A stretch of 7,219 bases of DNA, from NCBI GenBank assembly GCA_022844575.1, contig JALHLL010000180.1:1-7219 (forward strand). The letters run 5' to 3'. Position numbers and translations under genes: made by a program. Below, in pieces: positions 1 to 4,622 of the stretch; the stretch's first letter is position 1; each line of letters starts with the position of its first letter. This stretch comes from a bacterium. GTDB taxonomy: Bacteria > Bacteroidota > Ignavibacteria > Kapaibacteriales > UBA961. Under the pieces are notes generated by a model. It saw nothing but the letters and a program-made list of their open reading frames with translations, did not search any database and was not told the origin of the DNA.

Positions 1-272
1 TGTATTTGCTTGATGAACCGACCACAGGTTTACATTTTGAAGATATAAGACTTCTATTAAAAATCCTCTCCGATTTGGTAGAAAAAGGTAATACGGTTGT
101 GGTGATTGAGCATAACTTGGATGTTATTAAAGTGGCGGATTGGATTATAGATATTGGGCCCACAGGCGGAGCAGGCGGAGGAAAAATTGTTGCACAAGGC
201 ACACCCGAAAACATTTGCAAAGTAAAAGAAAGTATTACGGGTAAATATTTGAAAAAGGAATTGGAGAGGTAA
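1..272 (+). CDS. uvrA: UvrA, excinuclease ABC subunit A (C-terminal fragment)
   Basis: This is the 3' end of the gene for UvrA, the ATPase that detects DNA damage and loads UvrB in nucleotide excision repair in the cytoplasm. The first complete codon is at position 3, and about 89 residues are visible before TAA. They form the end of the second ABC ATPase domain: Walker B with the catalytic glutamate (YLLDEP), the D-loop region (TTGLH), the switch histidine in VVVIEHNLDVIK, then ADWIIDIGP and the glycine-rich GGAGGGKIVAQGTP that is characteristic of UvrA rather than of transporter ATPases. The protein ends with TGKYLKKEL, which also matches the family. A UvrA is normally about 940 residues, so roughly nine-tenths lies to the left of the window. 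The TTG at position 6 is an internal leucine codon, not a start. The gene converges on the CoA-transferase gene on the other strand. Confidence 0.95.
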   Translation, partial: YLLDEPTTGLHFEDIRLLLKILSDLVEKGNTVVVIEHNLDVIKVADWIIDIGPTGGAGGGKIVAQGTPENICKVKESITGKYLKKELER

Positions 273-287
273 TAATTTGACCGAATA

Positions 288-318
288 GTTAAAGTTTATT
301 TTGATATGTACCTTTAAC
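288..318 (+). terminator. Possible weak terminator hairpin between uvrA and the CoA-transferase gene
   Basis: GTTAAAG (288-294) is repeated inverted as CTTTAAC (312-318), a perfect 7-bp stem around a 17-nt loop. It is followed on the + strand by CTTTTATTT. It lies 15 bp after the uvrA stop codon, and its right arm contains the stop codon of the convergent gene. The stem is AT-rich and the loop is long, so it would be weak. The position fits a terminator, but a chance repeat is quite possible. Confidence 0.25.
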
Positions 319-1462
319 CTTTTATTTCCCAATTATGCTCTCCCAAATGCGGAGGTCTTTTTAATGAGGGTTTTGTCGAATTATTATATTCTTCAAAAGC
401 GGAAGAACGTACACCACGTAAACCGTCATCCTCAAACAAAAATTGTTCGGCATACGGCGAATCGAGTGCTTCCGCAACCGAACGAACAATAGCGCACGGT
501 ATTTCCATTTGTACACATTTATTTTCCAGAATATCGCCGTCCGACATTTCTATTTTTTCCTGAATAATGCTATTCACTAATATTCTGTTTTCAACACGAG
601 CGGTATTGGTGGAAAAGCGTTCATCCGTTGCTACTTCAGCTATATGTAAAATAGAGCATAAATGCAAAAATTGTTTATCGGTGCCGATAGCAAGTAATAT
701 ATACTTTTTATCTTTTGTCAAAAACACATGTCCATATGGCACAATATTCGGATGTTCCGAGCCGATACGTTGAGGAATTTTACCCGCTATCAAATAATTG
801 GCTGCCTGATTAACAAGCGATGTAATACCCGCTCCGTATAATGATACGGAAAATGCGCTACCCCTGCCTGTTTTTTCCCTTTTTAATAAAGCCAATAAAA
901 GTGCTTCTTTTATATGATGACCCGCAAGAACATCTATTAAGGCAACAGGCATTTTTATAGGCGGTGTTTCGGGTAAGCCGTTCATGCTCATAAAACCGGT
1001 CATTGCCTGCAATACTGCATCAAATGCCACGCGTGTGTCATGCTCGCCAAAACCTGTAACGGCGGCATAAATAAGTGCAGGTTTTTTTTTACTTAATGTC
1101 TTATAATCAACACCGTATTTTTCTGCATCACCCGATTTATAACTTACTATAACAATATCCGCTTTTTCGCATAATGTATGACAGATAATTTGGTCTTCTT
1201 CTTTCGATAAATCAAGCGTAATGGAGCGTTTTCCCCAATTTACCGATGAAAAATAAGCGGAAATATCGGTGTCGGCTTCATTCGACATTTTCCATGAACG
1301 TGTCATATCGCCGTCTGTTTTCGGGTTTTCAATCTTAATAACATCGGCTCCGAGTTCGGCACAAAACATACCGACGGAAGGTCCCGCCAAAACACTTGCC
1401 AACTCAATTACCCGTACACCGCTTAATACATTGTATAAGCACATAGTTTCCGCTTGACTCAT
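314..1462 (-). CDS. CaiB/BaiF family (class III) CoA-transferase
   Basis: The 382-residue product has the usual length of a class III CoA-transferase, a cytoplasmic enzyme that moves CoA between an acyl-CoA and a free carboxylic acid. The N-terminus carries the family's opening pattern (GVRVIELASVLAGPSVGMFCAE then LGADVIKIE, about residues 15-45), followed by NWGKRSITLDL (75-85). The probable catalytic aspartate is D177 in ALIDVLAGHH, followed by LLKREKTGRGS (192-202), the conserved stretch after the active-site helix. The motif before it reads VAFDAVLQAMTG (145-156). Alpha-methylacyl-CoA racemases of the same fold have a catalytic histidine just before that aspartate (GHD); here it is Phe147, so transferase is favoured over racemase. 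The acyl substrate cannot be read from the sequence. The ATG overlaps the stop of the upstream gene as ATGA, which supports this start over Met7 and implies translational coupling. It is the last gene of its operon. Confidence 0.88.
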   Translation of the reverse strand: MSQAETMCLYNVLSGVRVIELASVLAGPSVGMFCAELGADVIKIENPKTDGDMTRSWKMSNEADTDISAYFSSVNWGKRSITLDLSKEEDQIICHTLCEKADIVIVSYKSGDAEKYGVDYKTLSKKKPALIYAAVTGFGEHDTRVAFDAVLQAMTGFMSMNGLPETPPIKMPVALIDVLAGHHIKEALLLALLKREKTGRGSAFSVSLYGAGITSLVNQAANYLIAGKIPQRIGSEHPNIVPYGHVFLTKDKKYILLAIGTDKQFLHLCSILHIAEVATDERFSTNTARVENRILVNSIIQEKIEMSDGDILENKCVQMEIPCAIVRSVAEALDSPYAEQFLFEDDGLRGVRSSAFEEYNNSTKPSLKRPPHLGEHNWEIKG

Positions 1463-1752
1463 TTCACCTTGCCGGAGGGTAGTTTTTTGAGTTCGCTTTC
1501 AAAAATATTTTCGAGTGTTTTTTTGGCAACGCCACCGAATAATGAAAGCTCAATAACAATATCCGCCTTATTATCGGAAAGAGCTATTGTACCTTTCCCC
1601 AATTTTGAGGAGATATGCAAAGTATCGCCATGCCAAAAAGCGGAATCGAACAATGCTTGTAATTCATTACGGGAGAGTAATTTAAGATTGATATACGATT
1701 TCATCTCCTCAGCCGTAGCTTCGGTTTCGATGGATTTTCTGATAGTAGCCAT
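1459..1752 (-). CDS. Small polyhydroxyalkanoic-acid-system (PHA_gran_rgn)-like protein
   Basis: This 97-residue acidic/basic mixed protein has no signal peptide or membrane segment. The order of elements recalls the short PHA_gran_rgn family annotated as polyhydroxyalkanoic acid system proteins: an N-terminal helix (TAEEMKSYINLKLL), a central WHGDTLHISSKLGKGTIAL strand pair (40-58), an acidic strand (ADIVIELSLFGG, 63-74) and a C-terminal helix (KKTLENIFESELKKL, 77-91). This is a pattern match by eye; the family is poorly characterised and its link to PHA granules was inferred from gene neighbourhood. The gene overlaps the downstream CoA-transferase by 4 nt (ATGA). Its own ATG lies inside the 3' end of the upstream HicB-like ORF, which continues 52 nt past it in another frame. 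No Shine-Dalgarno sequence is visible before the ATG, so translation may depend on ribosomes arriving from the upstream gene. Confidence 0.6.
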   Translation of the reverse strand: MATIRKSIETEATAEEMKSYINLKLLSRNELQALFDSAFWHGDTLHISSKLGKGTIALSDNKADIVIELSLFGGVAKKTLENIFESELKKLPSGKVK

Positions 1753-1931
1753 AAAGTAAACCGATAACGTTGGTTTTTTGTAATAAGTTGCGTATAGAAA
1801 CTTATTGCAAGACGAATACGCTCATTTGTTTCGTTTTCATTCCCCGAAAAAAAAGTACAATCATAAAAAGCGGGCATTGTGATTACCGTCCTTTCGGCAT
1901 CACTTTCATCCAAAATTATCTTATACCTCAT
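1701..1931 (-). CDS. Small HicB-like protein, orphan
   Basis: The first ~50 of 76 residues look like the partial RNase-H-like fold of HicB antitoxins. MRYKIILDESD resembles the first strand, VITMPAFYDC the second strand with its Pro and Cys (usual form VPxLPGC), and ERIRLAISFYTQ the following helix. The usual glycine between strands (GGY) is replaced by ERT, and the middle is short, so this is a diverged member at best. The last ~25 residues (from about KNQRYRF) are basic, low in recognisable structure, and over their final 17 codons are read from the same DNA as the start of the next gene in a different frame. The frame is closed by TAA 13 codons upstream and this ATG is the first start available. 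No HicA-like toxin (a ~60-aa protein with a conserved histidine) is visible on either side, so a toxin-antitoxin role is not supported. It leads the operon and may simply couple translation to the genes behind it. Confidence 0.5.
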   Translation of the reverse strand: MRYKIILDESDAERTVITMPAFYDCTFFSGNENETNERIRLAISFYTQLITKNQRYRFTLWLLSENPSKPKLRLRR

Positions 1932-2070
1932 GCTTCGATTCCACTGAAAGAGGTTTCTCCGTCTAACTTACGAAACGAAAACAGTATGAACAAGACTTAT
2001 ACAAGAACAACGTTTTAACTCTCCATAAAACTAAGAAACTTCTATTTTTGCTTTGACTTTTTGGGCTTCC
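1932..2070. other. Intergenic stretch upstream of the HicB-like operon
   Basis: No gene is recognisable on either strand. On the - strand it should hold the promoter of the three-gene operon, but I cannot point to a convincing one. On the + strand TATTTTTG (2043-2050) matches the Bacteroidota -7 consensus TAnnTTTG, but no clear -33 element accompanies it. It may be decayed sequence belonging to the kinase remnant that follows. Confidence 0.4.
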
Positions 2071-2314
2071 GAAATCTTGTTTATTGTAGATGATACCGGT
2101 AGGAATTCCGACTGAACAACTTTCAATAATCTTTGAACCTTTTAGTCAATCGGAATCACTAAGTAGCGGTAAAATTGATCTTAATAAAAATAGTAAAGAT
2201 ATATCTGTTGTAAAACTGGCAACCCATACCTACAGATATGCAAAAAAAGAAATGTTGTCATTAGGTTTTAATGATTTTATTGCAAAATCTTTTCTTGTTG
2301 AAAAATTTATTTGA
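2071..2314 (+). pseudogene. Remnant of a hybrid sensor histidine kinase / response regulator
   Basis: Two pieces of signalling domains sit together in a non-functional arrangement. From 2071 one frame reads EILFIVDDTG, the approach to the G1 box of a histidine-kinase ATPase domain (usual form DTGIGIP). The reading then has to shift: GIPTEQLSIIFEPFSQSE continues in the next frame from 2102, as in IP..L..IFEPF.Q of hybrid kinases. A deletion of about two bases after GGT would explain the shift. The G2 box (GTGLGLAI) and most of a receiver domain are missing. After about 11 spacer residues the frame reads VVKLATHTYRYAKKEMLSLG then FNDFIAKSF, matching the end of a receiver domain (ALTAHA...GFDDFISKPF), with the KP pair decayed to KS. 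A TGA ends the frame at 2312-2314; the same frame stays open afterwards to 2368, reading SIEQCFS, which could be the original last helix. Dimerisation, phosphoacceptor His and Asp sites are all absent. Confidence 0.75.
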
Positions 2315-2521
2315 TCTATTGAACAATGTTTCTCAATTGAATTTGTATTAAAAATAGATAAACGATAACAAATTTCAAACAATTCAAAGCTGAAATAAAA
2401 ATACTCAACTTCCGATAGTCAGGAAAAAGCGTGGAGCGGTTTTTAAAGATAGGGTTTCAACATGTGAATGCAACGAAAACTACGGCAGCTTGTTATTACA
2501 TATAACATTCATCATTTACAG
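2315..2521. other. Intergenic leader before the secreted propeller gene
   Basis: No gene with a credible start is present. A stretch of about 47 codons in the same frame as the downstream gene is open from about 2391 but contains no ATG, GTG or TTG and closes at TAA 2532-2534. TCAATTGA (2333-2340) is an 8-bp palindrome, and TGAATG/CATTCA is inverted across about 2466-2512 with a long loop; neither is strong enough to call an operator. The promoter of the downstream gene presumably lies here but is not evident. Confidence 0.4.
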
Positions 2522-2534
2522 AAGGAGTTGTTAA
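2522..2534 (+). promoter_or_regulatory. Strong Shine-Dalgarno sequence fixing a GTG start
   Basis: AAGGAG (2522-2527) stands 7 nt before GTG at 2535, and a stop codon TAA (2532-2534) in the same frame directly precedes that GTG. Together they exclude any upstream start and support GTG over the first internal ATG (codon 73), which would remove the signal peptide. The other visible starts in the window lack such a site. Confidence 0.75.
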
Positions 2535-4469
2535 GTGAAAAAAAAGGTATTTGTTCCGTTTCTGTGTTTTTTGTTGATTTTGGAATACTGTATTATTACA
2601 CCCCAATTGACAATAGCTCAAGAACATACTAATGTAAAATCCGATAAGAACGTAGCCGGAAAACTTTATGAGAATTTTATACGTGAAAAGTTACGTATAT
2701 CGCCGGAAGATTTGCCTAATCTTCAGCGTAACGGCTCGTTATGGCAACAAATGGTTAAAAAATGGGGTAGCAAACCAGATGACATAAACGGTAAAAGTAA
2801 CTGTAATTCTATTCTAAGTTCTACAAATGAAGTAGGTGTAAGCACGGGAGCGGAAATTGAATCGGAAATACATGCAGCTATCAATCCGACGGATCCAAGT
2901 AATATCGTTGTTTCACCTATCGGACAAACCGGCGGGTTAACCGTACCTATATACTACACAAAGGATTTTGGGAAAAGTTGGAAACAATCCACTGTGAAAT
3001 TGGGACCGAAGGAATCATCTTCTTTTGTTGTTGGGGGCGGCGATCCTGTATTTGCATTTGATGCAACCGGCAAATTGTATTTTTCGTGGATCAATGTTTA
3101 CATTTCTATTTCTGACTTCAGCAAACAGTATGCCGATATGTATTGGGCTTATTCTACAGATGGGGGTGAAACTTGGCAAAGAGAAGAAAACGATAAAATT
3201 GGTGGATCGGTGATACAGGGCCAAAATGCGGAAGTATTTTTCGATAAGCAGTGGCTTGTAGTGGATAATACGGAATCACAATTTAAGGGTAATTTGTACT
3301 GCGCGATGCTTCACGCTGATGGAGAAGATGGTAGAATTGGACTGCGTACAAAATCAGCTAACTCTAAAGAGTTTACCGATACAACGTTGCGCCCGAAAAC
3401 ATCATTCGCATTTAATCAATTTGCCAATGTTGATGTTGCCCCCGATGGTAGCGTTAATGTGCTTTTTTTCGGTTCTCGAAAAGGTATGACGGCTGATGAT
3501 ATGTCATTTTACCATTTGCGTTCGACTGACGGCGGCAAATCATTTGATAGTGAGAATATGATTTCTCCTGTTATTCATCCGAGATTTTCTACTGGATATG
3601 ATAGCGTAACGACAACGGGTATCTTGGTAAATAGAATAATGCCATGTCCGCAATTTTCTATTGATAAATCTTCTACAAAGTATCGGGGTAGAATGTATGC
3701 GGTGTGGTCTGCCCTTGGAACAAATGAAAATAATAAAAGAGGACTGGATGTTTTCTTGACATATTCTGATGATAATGGAAAAACATGGATGACACCAAGA
3801 CCGGTAAATGACAATACGGAGAATCTTACAAGCGATCAGTTCTACCCTTCACTCTCCGTTAATGAAAATGGTGTTGTTATTATCACCTGGTATGACAGAC
3901 GTAATGATGTTAAAAATGAATTGACTGAATACTTTATGTCATATTCTTTTGATGGCGGAGAATCTTTTATTAAAAACTTTGCCGTATCCGGTGCTGCAAC
4001 TGACTTTTCGACGGTAGGGCAAGGTAATAATGGATTCGGTATAGGAGAATATAATCAGACATTATCCACTAAGGACTTTGCTATACCTATTTGGTGTGAT
4101 GCAAGAGATAACGATGGTAACTTGAATATATATGCTGCATTCGTTCCTATTTCGCCAAGTACGTCTGTGCAAGATGTTTATGATATTTCTTTAATTTCGG
4201 AGAATGTATCACTTTCCACACCCTATCCTAATCCTTCTTCTACAACGAATAATTTATCTGTTGATTATTTTGTTAAGTCCGAATGTTCTGTACATATTGA
4301 AATATTCTCGGCTGAGGGTATAAGTGTGAAAACATTGATGAATGGATTTTCAACTTCTGGAAAACATACAGTACACATAGATACTGACGATTTGAATTCC
4401 GGTGTGTATTTATGTAAAATAATAACGCCTGATGGTAGCGTAGTGCGAAAATTCACTATTGCAAAATAA
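2535..4469 (+). CDS. Secreted Asp-box (BNR) beta-propeller protein with T9SS type A sorting domain
   Basis: The 644-residue product begins with a signal peptide (KKK, hydrophobic core FVPFLCFLLILEYCII, likely cleavage after IAQ near residue 29; no lipobox). A charged linker leads to a propeller carrying five Asp-boxes of the form S/T-x-D-x-G-x-x-W/F near residues 142, 207, 330, 411 and 471 (for example STDGGETW, STDGGKSF, SDDNGKTW). Between them recur blade strands such as ITWYDRRND (449-457) and IWCDARDND (519-527). The C-terminus (about 560-644) is a typical T9SS type A domain: TPYPNPSS, then SAEGISVKTL, NSGVYLCKI and the final VVRKFTIAK. The protein should cross the inner membrane by Sec and the outer membrane by T9SS, then be released or anchored at the cell surface. 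Asp-boxes also occur in sialidases, but I see no FRIP motif or clear arginine triad, so sialidase activity is not supported. It appears to be a single-gene unit ending at a strong hairpin. Confidence 0.9.
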   Translation: MKKKVFVPFLCFLLILEYCIITPQLTIAQEHTNVKSDKNVAGKLYENFIREKLRISPEDLPNLQRNGSLWQQMVKKWGSKPDDINGKSNCNSILSSTNEVGVSTGAEIESEIHAAINPTDPSNIVVSPIGQTGGLTVPIYYTKDFGKSWKQSTVKLGPKESSSFVVGGGDPVFAFDATGKLYFSWINVYISISDFSKQYADMYWAYSTDGGETWQREENDKIGGSVIQGQNAEVFFDKQWLVVDNTESQFKGNLYCAMLHADGEDGRIGLRTKSANSKEFTDTTLRPKTSFAFNQFANVDVAPDGSVNVLFFGSRKGMTADDMSFYHLRSTDGGKSFDSENMISPVIHPRFSTGYDSVTTTGILVNRIMPCPQFSIDKSSTKYRGRMYAVWSALGTNENNKRGLDVFLTYSDDNGKTWMTPRPVNDNTENLTSDQFYPSLSVNENGVVIITWYDRRNDVKNELTEYFMSYSFDGGESFIKNFAVSGAATDFSTVGQGNNGFGIGEYNQTLSTKDFAIPIWCDARDNDGNLNIYAAFVPISPSTSVQDVYDISLISENVSLSTPYPNPSSTTNNLSVDYFVKSECSVHIEIFSAEGISVKTLMNGFSTSGKHTVHIDTDDLNSGVYLCKIITPDGSVVRKFTIAK

Positions 4470-4504
4470 TGGGTTCTTGAAATTGGAAAAGACAAATTAA
4501 ATGC

Positions 4505-4534
4505 ACACAAATCCTTCTTCGGAAGGATTTGTGT
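4505..4534. terminator. Bidirectional intrinsic terminator with UUCG loop
   Basis: ACACAAATCCTTC (4505-4517) pairs perfectly with GAAGGATTTGTGT (4522-4534) around TTCG, giving a 13-bp stem closed as C(UUCG)G, an exceptionally stable tetraloop. It lies 36 nt after the stop of the secreted-protein gene and 88 nt beyond the stop of the convergent MmeI-like gene. The + strand tail is TTGTATATA and the - strand tail is GCATTTAATTTG, so neither has a long U-run. The position and stem strength still make termination for both genes the natural reading. Confidence 0.8.
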
Positions 4535-4622
4535 TTGTATATATTGTACCATGTAATATTATCTGATTGCAAAACGGTATCGAATGTTTTTTATCCGATA
4601 AATCTCATTTGAATATTCCTTT

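Noticed and set aside
314..1462. Alpha-methylacyl-CoA racemase instead of CoA-transferase
   Set aside because: The histidine that racemases place before the conserved aspartate is Phe147 here.
1454..2018. Two + strand ORFs (101 and 82 aa) opposite the small operon
   Set aside because: They are antisense to the HicB-like and PHA-like genes, have compositions typical of shadow frames, and show no recognisable motif.
2043..2050. TATTTTTG as a Bacteroidota-type promoter
   Set aside because: It matches TAnnTTTG, but there is no convincing -33 element, such matches are expected by chance in AT-rich DNA, and it precedes only a pseudogene remnant.
2391..2534. Open frame directly before the GTG start, as a small gene or an N-terminal extension
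   Set aside because: It has no start codon and ends in TAA immediately before the GTG.
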